Source: Dyella sp. A6 (lineage in GTDB: Bacteria > Pseudomonadota > Gammaproteobacteria > Xanthomonadales > Rhodanobacteraceae). Taken from it: a stretch of DNA of 64,000 nt. Location of the stretch: assembly GCF_036320485.1 (NCBI RefSeq), contig NZ_CP132911.1, forward strand, positions 1,550,001 through 1,614,000, in the 5' to 3' direction. How positions within the stretch are numbered: the stretch's first letter is position 1; each line of letters starts with the position of its first letter. Below, one piece after another: positions 1-9,665 of this stretch. A program made the position numbers and the translations under genes. The notes beneath the pieces were generated by a model. That model was given only the letters and a program-made list of their open reading frames with translations, searched no databases and was not told the origin of the DNA.

Positions 1-1
1 G

Positions 2-583
2 TCCAAACGTGCCTTCGATGTAACGGTAGCCACCCTGGTCGCGTTGTTGGCATGGCCATTCATTCTATTGACTGCATTGGCCATACGGCTGGAGTCGGGG
101 CCCGGTGCGCCTATCCTGTATCGGCAGGAGAGGGTTGGCGCAAATGGTCGGTCCTTCACACTGATCAAGTTCAGGAGCATGCGCGTCGATGCCGAGCGGG
201 ACGGGATCGCGCAATGGGCGTCTACGCACGATAAGCGTGTGACGCGTATCGGCCATCTGATCCGTAAGACCCGCCTGGACGAGCTGCCACAGCTTTGGAA
301 TGTGCTGTGCGGCAATATGAGCATCATAGGGCCTCGGCCTGAGCGGCCGCAGTTCGTGAAGGACTTCAATGTCCAGATTCCCTACTACCCGTTGCGGCAC
401 TCCGTGAAACCGGGGCTGACCGGTTGGGCGCAGCTGCGCTATCCGTATGGCTCGTCTGTCCAAGATGCCGAGGAAAAGCTCAAGTTCGATCTGTTCTACG
501 TGAAGAACCACAATCTGGTTTTCGATCTGGCGATCCTGATCCAGACGGTGGAAGTGGTGCTTTTCGGCCGCGGTGCGCGCTGA
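2..583 (+). CDS. XrtA-associated undecaprenyl-phosphate sugar phosphotransferase (EpsB-type), 5' truncated by window edge
   Basis: This is the C-terminal bacterial sugar transferase domain of a polyprenyl glycosylphosphotransferase, which starts EPS repeat-unit synthesis by moving a sugar phosphate onto undecaprenyl phosphate at the inner membrane. The frame is open from base 2 with no start, so the N-terminal membrane part lies outside the window. Visible family motifs are KRAFDV followed by a hydrophobic helix, KFRSM, the DELPQLWNVL stretch, SIIGPRPERP and the KPGLTGWAQ segment. The next genes follow the known XrtA/PEP-CTERM EPS order, which supports assignment to the EpsB_2 (TIGR03013-like) subfamily. 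The sugar transferred cannot be read from the sequence. Confidence 0.93.
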   Translation, partial: SKRAFDVTVATLVALLAWPFILLTALAIRLESGPGAPILYRQERVGANGRSFTLIKFRSMRVDAERDGIAQWASTHDKRVTRIGHLIRKTRLDELPQLWNVLCGNMSIIGPRPERPQFVKDFNVQIPYYPLRHSVKPGLTGWAQLRYPYGSSVQDAEEKLKFDLFYVKNHNLVFDLAILIQTVEVVLFGRGAR

Positions 584-602
584 AACCAGGGAGATCAAGC
601 CA

Positions 603-1226
603 GTGAAACTATCCACGCGAAATTTCGTATTTCTGTTGATCGTGATGAGCAGTTTGTGGTTGCTGAGTGCTTGCAGCAGCACGCCGGTCGTTCAGGATTC
701 GGTCGCAGCACAGCCGCACACCGAGCGTTACATTATTGGTCCGGGTGATTCGCTGGACATCTTCGTCCGCGATAACCCGAACCTCACCACGACGGTTCCT
801 GTACGGCCGGATGGGCGCATTTCAATACCTTTGGTCCAGTCCATCATGGCCGCGGGCAAGACGCCGGACCAGTTGGCGGGTAATCTCGAGAAGGATCTGG
901 GCCGTTACATCCGGTCGCCCATGGTCACCGTGATCGTGAAGAAGTTCGTGGGTGCCTACAGCCAGCAGGTGCGTGTGGTCGGTCAGGCGACAACGCCCAA
1001 GGCTGTTCCCTACCGCAGCGGGATGACCTTGCTGGACGTGATGATCGACGTCGGCGGACTGACCAAATTTGCGGCCGGCAACAACGCCAAGATCATCCGC
1101 AAGCTACCTGACGGCCGGGAGCAGACCATCCCGGTCCGCCTTGGCGACCTGATGAACGGCTCAATCAAGAACAACGTCGTCATGCGCCCGGGGGATATCC
1201 TGATCATCCCCGAGTCGCTGTTCTGA
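603..1226 (+). CDS. XrtA-system polysaccharide export lipoprotein (Wza/poly_export family)
   Basis: This 207-residue outer-membrane lipoprotein forms the EPS export channel. A GTG start at 603 is chosen because a GGGAG ribosome-binding site lies about 11 bases upstream and the protein then begins with a signal peptide ending in the lipobox LSAC (Cys24). An upstream in-frame start at 573 would spoil the signal. The poly-export domain starts near residue 42 (YIIGPGDSLDIFV) and a SLBB-like domain follows (VRVVGQATTPKAVPYRSG). It matches the size and features of the PEP-CTERM-associated export family (TIGR03027-like). It starts 20 bases after the sugar transferase gene, in the same operon. Confidence 0.92.
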   Translation: MKLSTRNFVFLLIVMSSLWLLSACSSTPVVQDSVAAQPHTERYIIGPGDSLDIFVRDNPNLTTTVPVRPDGRISIPLVQSIMAAGKTPDQLAGNLEKDLGRYIRSPMVTVIVKKFVGAYSQQVRVVGQATTPKAVPYRSGMTLLDVMIDVGGLTKFAAGNNAKIIRKLPDGREQTIPVRLGDLMNGSIKNNVVMRPGDILIIPESLF

Positions 1227-1269
1227 CGTCATGGTGGTGGATAAACGACAATCTTGGCGACATCGGTAA

Positions 1270-2862
1270 ATGGCGATGCAGAATCAACACTTCGATTTGC
1301 ATGAAATCCTGCAGAACGTGTTGCTGGAGTTTCGTGCCGCCTGGCGCTATCGCTGGCATGCTCTGATCGTCGCATGGTGTCTGATGATTCTGGGAGCGGC
1401 GCTTGTATTCAGCCTGCCCAACAAGTATCGGGCCAATGCCCAGGTCTACGCAGATACCGAGGCGTTGACGAATCCATTGCTCAGAGGCGTTGCTGTTCAG
1501 CCCAATGTGCAAGAGCGGTTGAAAATCATTACCCATACGCTGCTGACGCGTCCCAACATCCAGGCTGTGGCGGACAACACAGGCCTTTCATCGCGTGCCA
1601 CGACACCCGAAGCCAGAGAGCAGTTGCTGAGCAGCCTCGGTGACGCAGTACAGGTCAATGAGGCCGGCACCAAGTATCTCTACAACATCAGCTATACCGA
1701 TCCAGACCGCAAAATGGCGGAAAAGGTGGTCCAGGCGTTCCTGCAGATATTGATGAACGATACGCTGGGAGCGAATACGGCTGCCACGGATACGGCACAA
1801 AACTTCCTGCGGCAGCAGGTCGCCGATTACAACCACAAGCTCAACGATGCTGAGAGCAAGCTTGCGGCGTTCCAGGCGGCAAATGTCGGCTATATCCCCA
1901 GCCAGGGCGGCAGCGATTATTTCTCGCGGCTGCAGACGGCCGAGACCCAACTGCAGAGCCTGCAGGATCAATACGAAACGGCCGTTGCCAGCCGCGACAC
2001 GGCCCAACAGCAGATGAAGGCCATGGAAAGCGGCCCGACGTCCGCTGGTGTCGACCCGCGCACCCAGCAGATTGACCAGCAAATCGCCGCCTATCAGCAA
2101 CAGCTCAGCAAGCTCCTTCTGAGCTACACCGAGCAGTATCCGGACGTGATCTCCACGCGGCGCATGATCGCGGAGCTGAAGAAGCGTCGCGCAGCACTAC
2201 GTCAGAGCGCCTCGGGGGCTTCCTCGATGGGTGTCGTCTCCGATAATCCGGTCTACCAGGACATGCAGAAGTCCCTCTATGCCACACGACTGCAGATCCA
2301 GACGCTGGCGATGAAAATCACTCTGCAGAAGAAGCGGATTGCCGATCTGAAAAGCCAGGCTGACCGGATCACCGGTGTTCAGGCAACGATGCAGAAGCTC
2401 ACGCGCAATTACCAGACCATCAAGAAGCAGTACGACCAGCTGCTGGCCAGGCTCAATACGGCACAGCTTTCGCAGGATGCGACGCAAAGCGGCATGAACC
2501 TCAAGTTCAAGGTGGTCAATCCCCCGGATGCGCCATTGCGTCCGGTGAGTCCCAAGCGCGGCCTGCTGCTCATGCTTGTTTTCGTGCTGTCCTTGGCTGT
2601 CGGAGGCGGGTTCGCGTATTTCCTGCACAAGATCAAGCCCGTGTTCGTCAGCCTGCGGGGGTTGAAGCAGATCAGTGGCTATCCGGTGCTGGGCTCGATC
2701 AGTCTGGTGGTTTCGCGGGCGCGGCAGGCCGCTCGGCGTCGTGAGGTCATCGGTTTCTGTGCCGGTGGTGGTTTGCTCGCTGCGGTGTTGGTGCTGGTGG
2801 TTGTCTTTGACGACCCGCTCACCCGCCTTGTGCAACATTTCTTCATCATGGGTTTCGTATGA
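1270..2862 (+). CDS. XrtA-system chain-length determinant protein (Wzz-like)
   Basis: This 530-residue inner-membrane polysaccharide co-polymerase controls EPS chain length. It has an N-terminal membrane segment (about residues 30-50), a long periplasmic coiled-coil region rich in Gln, Ala and Lys, the proline-rich motif PPDAPLRPVSPKR before the second membrane helix, and a third hydrophobic segment near the C-terminus (about 495-517). This layout is typical of the PEP-CTERM chain-length subfamily (TIGR03007-like). It has no kinase domain; the separate tyrosine autokinase starts 4 bases before its stop, the usual split arrangement in this locus type. A second in-frame ATG at 1276 could also be the start. 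Confidence 0.92.
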   Translation: MAMQNQHFDLHEILQNVLLEFRAAWRYRWHALIVAWCLMILGAALVFSLPNKYRANAQVYADTEALTNPLLRGVAVQPNVQERLKIITHTLLTRPNIQAVADNTGLSSRATTPEAREQLLSSLGDAVQVNEAGTKYLYNISYTDPDRKMAEKVVQAFLQILMNDTLGANTAATDTAQNFLRQQVADYNHKLNDAESKLAAFQAANVGYIPSQGGSDYFSRLQTAETQLQSLQDQYETAVASRDTAQQQMKAMESGPTSAGVDPRTQQIDQQIAAYQQQLSKLLLSYTEQYPDVISTRRMIAELKKRRAALRQSASGASSMGVVSDNPVYQDMQKSLYATRLQIQTLAMKITLQKKRIADLKSQADRITGVQATMQKLTRNYQTIKKQYDQLLARLNTAQLSQDATQSGMNLKFKVVNPPDAPLRPVSPKRGLLLMLVFVLSLAVGGGFAYFLHKIKPVFVSLRGLKQISGYPVLGSISLVVSRARQAARRREVIGFCAGGGLLAAVLVLVVVFDDPLTRLVQHFFIMGFV

Positions 2863-3752
2863 GCAGCGTCGAGAAAGCCGCCGATAAACTCAGGGCGCTG
2901 CGTTCCGAGCCACAAGTGTCGCCACCAGTCGACGCGGCTTCGATCGCAGTGCCTCATGCCCCTGCGCCAGACGTGGAGCGTTTGCAGGAGCGGCATCGCG
3001 TGGCAGAACCTCGGACCGAGGCGTCAGAACCCTGGCATGTGGATCTCATGTTGCTGGAGCGGATGGGCTATCTTCCCGCCAATGATGGCGGAGTAGGACG
3101 GCTGAGGGACGAGTTGCGCCGGATCAAGCGGCCGTTGCTGGCCAATGTGATGGGACGAGGCACGAATATCCCGGATCATGCCAACCGCATCGTGGTCACC
3201 AGCGCGTCCAGCGGTGAAGGGAAGACCTTCACCACCCTGAATCTGGCCATGAGCATGGCGCGCGAACCTGATTTCGAAGTGCTCCTGGTTGACGGGGACA
3301 TTCCCCGGTGCAGCATCACCCATGCCCTTGGTCTGAAGGGCCGACCGGGCTTGATGGAGGCTCTAGCCGACGAGCGGCGCGATCCTTCCGAGGTCATCGT
3401 GCACACGGATATTCCCAATCTGATGGTGGTGCCCGCCGGCGAGGCTCATCCGTTGACTGCGGAGTTGTTCGGCAGCCGTCGCATGGAAGACGTGCTCAAG
3501 GCTTTTTCCGCGCGTAACCGGCGGCGTCTGATTCTTTTCGACTCCTCGCCATTGCTGGCTACGTCCGAATCCCAGGTGCTGGCCTCATATATGGGGCAGG
3601 TGGTCGTGGTGGTGGCATCGCGACGTACCCGGCAACAGGCACTCAATGCGGCATTGCAGCTTCTGCACGACTCGCAGTACGTCGCGCTGGTACTCAACAT
3701 GAGCCAGTTGCCGTCGAGCGAGGACCATTACGACGACGGATATGGCTACTAG
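2859..3752 (+). CDS. XrtA-associated tyrosine autokinase (BY-kinase)
   Basis: This 297-residue cytoplasmic bacterial tyrosine kinase partners with the upstream chain-length protein. The Walker A motif ASSGEGKT is at residues 116-123, a Walker A' motif (VLLVDGDIPR) lies near 142-151, and a DSSP-like Walker B (LILFDSSPLL) follows. The C-terminus carries the tyrosine cluster HYDDGYGY, the autophosphorylation tail of this family. The first 90 residues are a low-complexity linker with no detectable domain. The start overlaps the upstream stop by 4 bases (ATGA), so translation is probably coupled. It corresponds to the TIGR03018-type autokinase. Confidence 0.93.
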   Translation: MSSVEKAADKLRALRSEPQVSPPVDAASIAVPHAPAPDVERLQERHRVAEPRTEASEPWHVDLMLLERMGYLPANDGGVGRLRDELRRIKRPLLANVMGRGTNIPDHANRIVVTSASSGEGKTFTTLNLAMSMAREPDFEVLLVDGDIPRCSITHALGLKGRPGLMEALADERRDPSEVIVHTDIPNLMVVPAGEAHPLTAELFGSRRMEDVLKAFSARNRRRLILFDSSPLLATSESQVLASYMGQVVVVVASRRTRQQALNAALQLLHDSQYVALVLNMSQLPSSEDHYDDGYGY

Positions 3753-5337
3753 TCTCCATGCCCGGAAGGGCCAGCTGGCAACACTGCGTGGACCCAGGTT
3801 CTCGCTGCCGTTGCTGCTGCTGTCCTCTGCCACGCTGGTTTGTGCCTCTACGTCGGCATCGGCCCAGGATGTCCCCGAGATGGGTCCGACGACTCCAGTG
3901 AGCTCGGTGACCGGGCAGGGGGCCGATACGCCCGTGCCTGTTGGTACCGTCCGGCAGCCCACGGTGGCCGACCCCGGCGTGGTAACGGGTGTCACGCTGG
4001 GCGAGCTCTACACCGACAACCTGCAACTTGCAGCTCCCGACAAGCCGCAACAGTCCAGCTGGATCACCGAGGTGGCACCATTCATCAAGGCCGCCACCAA
4101 CGGACCGCGGTTCTCGGGACTTCTCGACTACAAACTGACCGGATACCTGTACGCGGGGCAGTCCGGCTACAACCAGTTGAGTCAGGACTTCAAGGGACAA
4201 GGAACGTTGACGCTCCTCCCGGACCATCTGTTTGTCGACGGTACGGCCTTGTACGGCAGCGAGGTCATCAACAATCAGTCCGTGACCTCTCCCGGCACCT
4301 ATTTTCTGAGTAACAACCGCGCCAACGTCGCGAGAGGGACCATCAGCCCGTACTGGATCCAGGATCTTGGCCGGGTCGGCATGATGAGCCTGCGCTACAG
4401 CTACGGGCGAGTCATATACAACACACGTGGCATTTCCGGGAGTAACACCAATACGTTGTCGGGTATCCCCGATGTCAGCAGCAACGGGGTGCAGTTCGAT
4501 CTCGTGAGCCCCAAATACGAGACCTGGGGATGGAACCTCCATTATTCGGATCAGCGCATCGAGCCGGATTACGGACAAGGGATCGACTTTGCCGCTGCGC
4601 GGGCTGGAACGTCGCTGCAGATCAATCCGTCGACCCGCTTGCTGGCCGACGGCGGAAAGGAGAGCAAGTTCCTTCCAGACGGTACGGTGGACAAGTTCGG
4701 CGCAAGTTTCTGGGATGCCGGATTCTCCTGGGCGAATAGCCTGAATCAAGTCAAGTTGCTCGTTGGACATCGCTTCTTCGGGCGCAGCTACCGGTTTTCA
4801 TGGATTCGCACGGCGGCCTTGCTGACTACGGTCGTCAGCTACACGGAGCGGCCCACCGATATCAACCAGCAGTTGCTGGGGCAGAACCCTGGCGAGCTTA
4901 TTGGTTCGCCCCTCAATACGCCGAGTCTTCCCTCGCTTGCGGAGCGGCAGCCCTATCTGATGAAGCGCGGCACGCTGTCGGCAACTTACCAGATGCCGAC
5001 GGGAAGTCTGCGCCTGACGCTGTATGACGAGCGACGCAGCTATTTCACGTTGAGTGACAGCCGGGAGAAGGTCGACGGGGCGCACGCCGACTGGCTGCTC
5101 AATATCGGCCCCTTCACCACGTTGACGTCGATGGTGGGCTGGCAGCGTTATCGATTCCGCGACGGCCAGGTTCAACGCAGGACCTTTGAACAAGTTGCAC
5201 TGGCGCACCAGTTCGACCCCTCCAATTTCGCCACGCTGAAGTTGCGTCATGACTCCGCCAACGTGTCTTCCGTGTTGCCGAGTGCACATGGGTATGGCGT
5301 GAATGTCGTCTTTCTCGAATGGACTCACCTGTTCTGA
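3742..5337 (+). CDS. XrtA/PEP-CTERM-associated outer-membrane beta-barrel protein
   Basis: This 531-residue protein has an N-terminal signal peptide (hydrophobic run LPLLLLSSATLVCASTSASA, cleaved after ASA) and then alternating polar/hydrophobic strands rich in Tyr, Gly and Asn. It ends in a phenylalanine (EWTHLF), the typical outer-membrane barrel signature. It occupies the position of the TIGR03016 family, which is uncharacterised but constant in XrtA EPS loci, and probably assists EPS passage or anchoring at the outer membrane. The start overlaps the kinase gene by 11 bases. Its exact function is unknown. Confidence 0.86.
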   Translation: MATSLHARKGQLATLRGPRFSLPLLLLSSATLVCASTSASAQDVPEMGPTTPVSSVTGQGADTPVPVGTVRQPTVADPGVVTGVTLGELYTDNLQLAAPDKPQQSSWITEVAPFIKAATNGPRFSGLLDYKLTGYLYAGQSGYNQLSQDFKGQGTLTLLPDHLFVDGTALYGSEVINNQSVTSPGTYFLSNNRANVARGTISPYWIQDLGRVGMMSLRYSYGRVIYNTRGISGSNTNTLSGIPDVSSNGVQFDLVSPKYETWGWNLHYSDQRIEPDYGQGIDFAAARAGTSLQINPSTRLLADGGKESKFLPDGTVDKFGASFWDAGFSWANSLNQVKLLVGHRFFGRSYRFSWIRTAALLTTVVSYTERPTDINQQLLGQNPGELIGSPLNTPSLPSLAERQPYLMKRGTLSATYQMPTGSLRLTLYDERRSYFTLSDSREKVDGAHADWLLNIGPFTTLTSMVGWQRYRFRDGQVQRRTFEQVALAHQFDPSNFATLKLRHDSANVSSVLPSAHGYGVNVVFLEWTHLF

Positions 5338-5344
5338 GGCCCGT

Positions 5345-6421
5345 ATGTATCAGGCGTTCTACAACCTGCACGGCAAGCCCTTCCAGTTGACGCCGGATGC
5401 GTCGATGCTGTTTCCAAGCAAGAGCCACAAGCGTGGCATGGCCTACCTGCTGTACGGCCTCGAGCAGGGCGAGGGCTTCGTGATGATCACCGGGCCAGTG
5501 GGCACCGGCAAGACCCTGCTCATCCAGCGGCTGCTCGGCGACATCGCCGACAGCAACGTCGCCATGGCCAGCATTGCCTCGGCCAATCTCGGCAGCGAGG
5601 ACATCTTACCGGCGGTGGCATCGGCGTTCGGCTTGCCTTACGAAGGGCATAGCAAGGAAGGTTTGTTGCAGGAGCTGACAAAGCATTTCAAGCGACTTCA
5701 CGACCGCCAGTCCCATGCGCTGCTGGTGGTGGACGAAGCGCAGACGCTGAGCCCGGCGGCACTGGAAATGCTGCGGATACTGTCCAACCTCGAACACGAG
5801 GGACGGGCGCTCATGCAGGTATTCCTGGTCGGCCAGAGCGAGCTGCGGCGGCTGATCATCGACAACCGCATGGAGCAACTGCGTCAGCGTGTGCTCGTGT
5901 CTCACAAGCTCGAACCCCTGGGGGACGAGGAAAGCCGTGACTACATCCTGCATCGCCTGCATGCCGTCGGCTGGAACCATGATCCCGCGATCGCGCCGGA
6001 AGTATTCACGGCCGTCTATCACGCCAGTCGCGGCATACCGCGCAGGATCAACCTCATCATGGATCGGTTGCTACTGCACGGATATCTGGAAGAGCTTCAC
6101 GAACTCGACGGCACGGCAGCCAGCACGGTGCTCGACGAAATCCACGACGAAATGCCAGAAATGCCGTCGACGCTGGAGGCCCCCGCGGTACCGGACCATT
6201 CCGCACATGCCCACAAGCTGGCATCGCCGCTTGCCGAAGACGATTCGCTAGAGAACCTGGACGGCAATGCCAGCAAGATCCTCCTGCATCTGATGCGGGA
6301 GACGATCCGGTTACGGGAGACGCTCCGCGATCACCGCTTCGTGACGTCGGTGTCCGAGGCCGGGGAGACGGTGGATGCCTGGCATCCGGACTCCGCGAAG
6401 TCCGACGACGGTGTGAAATGA
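5345..6421 (+). CDS. XrtA-associated AAA ATPase (ExeA/GspA-like)
   Basis: This 358-residue AAA ATPase has Walker A GPVGTGKT at residues 50-57 and Walker B LLVVDEAQ near 128-135. It begins with the family signature MYQAFYNLHGKPFQLTPD, which fixes the ATG at 5345. An upstream in-frame start at 5303 would overlap the barrel gene by 35 bases and adds nothing conserved. It matches the PEP-CTERM locus ATPase (TIGR03015), related to ExeA of type II secretion, and may energise assembly of the EPS export apparatus. The C-terminal ~80 residues are acidic and poorly conserved. Confidence 0.92.
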   Translation: MYQAFYNLHGKPFQLTPDASMLFPSKSHKRGMAYLLYGLEQGEGFVMITGPVGTGKTLLIQRLLGDIADSNVAMASIASANLGSEDILPAVASAFGLPYEGHSKEGLLQELTKHFKRLHDRQSHALLVVDEAQTLSPAALEMLRILSNLEHEGRALMQVFLVGQSELRRLIIDNRMEQLRQRVLVSHKLEPLGDEESRDYILHRLHAVGWNHDPAIAPEVFTAVYHASRGIPRRINLIMDRLLLHGYLEELHELDGTAASTVLDEIHDEMPEMPSTLEAPAVPDHSAHAHKLASPLAEDDSLENLDGNASKILLHLMRETIRLRETLRDHRFVTSVSEAGETVDAWHPDSAKSDDGVK

Positions 6422-7350
6422 ATGCGGTCATGTCGTCACCCGGGACGGTGACGAATGCCATGACCGTGGATGTCGAAGACTACTTCCAGGTTGCCGCGTT
6501 CGAGAAAAGCATTCGTCGCGAGGACTGGCAGCGCTGGCCTCTGCGCGTCGAGGACAATACGCGTCGCGTGCTGGAGTTGTTCGAGCGTCGCCGGGTGAAG
6601 GCGACCTTTTTCGTGCTGGGGTGGGTCGCCGAGCGCTGTCCCTCGCTGGTGCGCGATATCGGCGCTGCCGGCCACGAGATCGCAAGCCACGGATTTGGCC
6701 ATGAGCGCCTGACCACCATCAGCCCGGCCGAATTTCGTGACGGGATCATCCGCACCAAGCACCTGCTGGAGGATCTCGGCGGCGTGCCGGTGACGGGCTA
6801 TCGTGCGCCCAGTTATTCGATAGGCCCCGGGACACTCTGGGCCTACGATCAATTGCAGGAAGCTGGATACCGTTACAGCTCCAGCATCGTGCCGATCCGG
6901 CACGACCTGTACGGCATGCCCTCGGCACCGCGGTTTCCGTTCCGTGTCGCCCGTTCGGGGGTGCTCGAGGTACCGGTGACAACAGCACGGATGTGGGGGC
7001 GCAACTGGCCTTGTGGCGGCGGTGGTTATTTCCGCCTGCTGCCCTATGAGCTTTTCAAGCGCGGTCTGCGCCGCGTCAACCATCAGGAGCGGCGCCCGGG
7101 CGTGTTCTATTTCCATCCATGGGAGGTGGATCCGGGGCAGCCCCGGGTACCCGGTGTGACGCGCAAGAACCAGGTGCGTCACTACCTCAACCTGGATCGC
7201 ATGGCGGCCCGGGTCGAGCGGCTGGTGCAGGATTTCCAATTCGACCGCATGGACCGGGTGTTTCCCGCCCCGGAACATGCCGACTACCCCGTAGTGGAGT
7301 TGCAGGCGGATGACTTTAGGGAGCGACAACGGAGTGGTGTGCATGCCTGA
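6418..7350 (+). CDS. XrtA-system polysaccharide deacetylase (CE4/NodB family)
   Basis: This 310-residue NodB-fold deacetylase removes acetyl groups from N-acetylated sugars of the polymer or its precursors. The metal/catalytic motif 1 DVED is at residues 18-21 and the metal-binding HxxxH (HGFGH) at 91-95; the GYRAPSYS motif 3 and the FYFHPWE motif near the C-terminus are intact. There is no signal peptide, as is common in this subfamily (TIGR03006). The start overlaps the ATPase stop by 4 bases. A second deacetylase of a different type is encoded at 23860-24867. Confidence 0.93.
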   Translation: MNAVMSSPGTVTNAMTVDVEDYFQVAAFEKSIRREDWQRWPLRVEDNTRRVLELFERRRVKATFFVLGWVAERCPSLVRDIGAAGHEIASHGFGHERLTTISPAEFRDGIIRTKHLLEDLGGVPVTGYRAPSYSIGPGTLWAYDQLQEAGYRYSSSIVPIRHDLYGMPSAPRFPFRVARSGVLEVPVTTARMWGRNWPCGGGGYFRLLPYELFKRGLRRVNHQERRPGVFYFHPWEVDPGQPRVPGVTRKNQVRHYLNLDRMAARVERLVQDFQFDRMDRVFPAPEHADYPVVELQADDFRERQRSGVHA

Positions 7351-8404
7351 TATCGAGGAAGACAAGCACACCGCGCGCCCCTGTGTCGTCAGGCGTCTCG
7401 AATCCGGTGACGAGCCCGGCTGGAATGATTTCGTGGCCGCTGCGCCCGAAGCCACCTTTTTCCATCATGCCGCCTGGCGCGATGTTGTCGAGCAGGGGCT
7501 TGGTCACCGTTGTCATTACCTGTACGCCGAGCGGGACGGGCGCGTCACGGGCATCCTTCCGCTTGCCGAGATCCGCAGCCGGCTGTTCGGGCATGCGCTG
7601 ATCTCGACGCCGTTCTGCGTATATGGCGGTGTGGTGGCAAGCGATGTCGGTAGCGAAGCTGCGCTCGTGCAGTCGGCCGCGGCGCTGGCGGATCAGCTCG
7701 GGGTCGATTTCCTCGAACTGCGCAACCGTGAGGCACGCTCGACCGACTGGCCGGTCAAGGATCTCTACGTCAGTTTCCGCAAGGCGATCCATGCCGACGA
7801 CGAGCAGAACCTGAAGGCCATTCCGCGCAAGCAGCGTGCCATGGTCCGAAAGGGCATGCGCTCCGACCTGCAGGCGCAGCATGGCGGCAGCGTCGACGAT
7901 TTCTACCGGGTCTATGCCGAGAGCGTGCGAAACCTGGGTACGCCGGTGCTGGCACGCAGCTACTACCAGCGACTGAAGGACACGTTTGGCGACCAGTGCG
8001 AAGTCACGGTGATCAGCCACGAAGGCCGTCCCGTCGCTGCCGTGATGAGCTTTTATTTCCGCGATGAAGTCCATCCCTATTACGGCGGAAGCGTGGCGCT
8101 GGGCCGTGACCTGGCGGCCAATGACTTCATGTACTGGTCACTGATGCAGCGAGCGGCGGATCGTGGCGCACGCATCTTCGATTTCGGCCGCAGCAAGCAG
8201 GGCACGGGTTCCCACGATTTCAAGAAGCACTGGGGCTTCGAACCCGAACCGCTGCACTACGCGTACTACCTGGTGCGGGCATCGCAGATGCCGAACATCA
8301 GTCCTACCAACAGCAAGTACGCCCTGTTCATCAAGGCCTGGCAGAAGCTGCCCTTGCCGGTGACCTGTGCGGTCGGCCCGTGGCTCGCCCGGAACCTGGG
8401 GTAG
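7343..8404 (+). CDS. FemAB-like XrtA/PEP-CTERM-associated protein (GNAT fold)
   Basis: This 353-residue protein has a double-GNAT FemAB-type fold. FemAB enzymes attach amino acids from aminoacyl-tRNA to cell-wall precursors; the XrtA-associated subfamily (TIGR03019) is thought to modify EPS, but its substrate is unknown. Diagnostic stretches are PEATFFHHAAWRDVVEQG, the IPRKQRAMVRKGMR basic segment and the DFGRSKQGTGSHDFKKHWG motif. The ATG at 7343 is preferred because a GGAG site lies about 10 bases upstream; a longer start at 7310 is possible. It overlaps the deacetylase gene by 8 bases. Confidence 0.9.
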   Translation: MPDIEEDKHTARPCVVRRLESGDEPGWNDFVAAAPEATFFHHAAWRDVVEQGLGHRCHYLYAERDGRVTGILPLAEIRSRLFGHALISTPFCVYGGVVASDVGSEAALVQSAAALADQLGVDFLELRNREARSTDWPVKDLYVSFRKAIHADDEQNLKAIPRKQRAMVRKGMRSDLQAQHGGSVDDFYRVYAESVRNLGTPVLARSYYQRLKDTFGDQCEVTVISHEGRPVAAVMSFYFRDEVHPYYGGSVALGRDLAANDFMYWSLMQRAADRGARIFDFGRSKQGTGSHDFKKHWGFEPEPLHYAYYLVRASQMPNISPTNSKYALFIKAWQKLPLPVTCAVGPWLARNLG

Positions 8405-8414
8405 GACACGCGTC

Positions 8415-9665
8415 ATGGGTTCTGTTCTTTTTCTCTGCCACCGCATGCCCTGGCCGCCCGACAAGGGCGACAAGATTCGTTCGTACCATGTTTTGCGCCG
8501 GCTCGCGGAGCACCACCGCGTGTATCTGGGCACCTTTGTCGATGACCCTGCCGACTGGGCATACCTTGATCAGGTGAAAGCGATCTGTGCTGACGTCTGC
8601 GTGTGCCCGTTGACGACGTGGGCGGCGCGGTGGCGGGCGCTCGGTGCGCTGGTGCGCCGCGAACCGTTGACGGTTGGCGTCTACCGCAACCGAGTCATGC
8701 GCGGCTGGATCGAACAGCTGATGGTCGAGCACAGGCCAGACGCGGTGCTGTGCTATTCGTCCGGTGTCGCGCCCCTGGCCATGCCGTATGCCGGGCTGCG
8801 GCGCGTGATGGATTTCGTCGATGCCGATTCCGACAAGTGGCGGCAGTACGCGCAGGCACGTCGTGGACCGATGGGGGTGATCTACCGGCGCGAGGCGCGG
8901 CAGCTGGCCGCGCTGGAACGCACCGTTGCCGAATGCTTCGATGCCAGTGTGTTCGCCTCGGAGGCCGAGGCCGCCTTATTCCGCAAGCAGGCGCCAGCAT
9001 CGGCAGACAAGGTGCACGGAATTCTCAACGGCGTGGATGCCGACTATTGGGATCCCGGACTCGCTGGGCCCAGTCCGTACGGACCGGGCGAGCGCCCGAT
9101 CGTGTTTGTCGGTGCGATGGACTACCAGGCCAATGTGGATGCGGCGCAATGGTTCGCGCGCGAGGTGTGGCCGCGCATCCACGCAAGCCGGCAGGACGCA
9201 CGCTTCTATATCGTCGGCAGCAAACCCGCACCGGCGGTATGGGCGCTTGGCCAGCTCGAGGGCATCAAGGTCACGGGGCGCGTGGACGATGTTCGGCCGT
9301 GGCTGGCCCATGCGTATGCCGCTGTCGCCCCGTTGCGTATCGCACGTGGAATCCAGAACAAGGTGCTGGAGGCCATGGCCATGGAAAAGGTCGTTCTGGC
9401 GACACCGAGTGCATGGGAAGGCATCGATGATTTCGATGGACGGCAGGGTTGCATCAGCGACCAACCCGGGACGATGGCGGACGAGGCACTGCGCTGGCTG
9501 GAACTGCCCCGGCCCGCACGTGCGGCGGCGGCGCGCATCCGGGTTCTGTCCCACTATCAATGGGCGCGCAACCTGGACGTGTACCAACGTGTATTGGTGC
9601 CGTCGGCGATGAGTCATGCGGCTGGGTATGCCGGGCATGCCCCGAGTGTTGGAGCCTGTTCGTGA
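8415..9665 (+). CDS. XrtA-associated glycosyltransferase 1 (GT4, stp1-like)
   Basis: This 416-residue GT-B glycosyltransferase matches the TIGR03087-type sugar transferase of XrtA loci. The N-terminus LFLCHRMPWPPDKGDKIRSY is a family signature that fixes the ATG at 8415, 10 bases after the FemAB gene. The C-terminal domain carries FVGAMDYQANVDA and the nucleotide-sugar-binding region APLRIARGIQNKVLEAMAME. It probably adds one sugar of the repeat unit on the cytoplasmic face. Donor and acceptor sugars cannot be assigned. Confidence 0.91.
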   Translation: MGSVLFLCHRMPWPPDKGDKIRSYHVLRRLAEHHRVYLGTFVDDPADWAYLDQVKAICADVCVCPLTTWAARWRALGALVRREPLTVGVYRNRVMRGWIEQLMVEHRPDAVLCYSSGVAPLAMPYAGLRRVMDFVDADSDKWRQYAQARRGPMGVIYRREARQLAALERTVAECFDASVFASEAEAALFRKQAPASADKVHGILNGVDADYWDPGLAGPSPYGPGERPIVFVGAMDYQANVDAAQWFAREVWPRIHASRQDARFYIVGSKPAPAVWALGQLEGIKVTGRVDDVRPWLAHAYAAVAPLRIARGIQNKVLEAMAMEKVVLATPSAWEGIDDFDGRQGCISDQPGTMADEALRWLELPRPARAAAARIRVLSHYQWARNLDVYQRVLVPSAMSHAAGYAGHAPSVGACS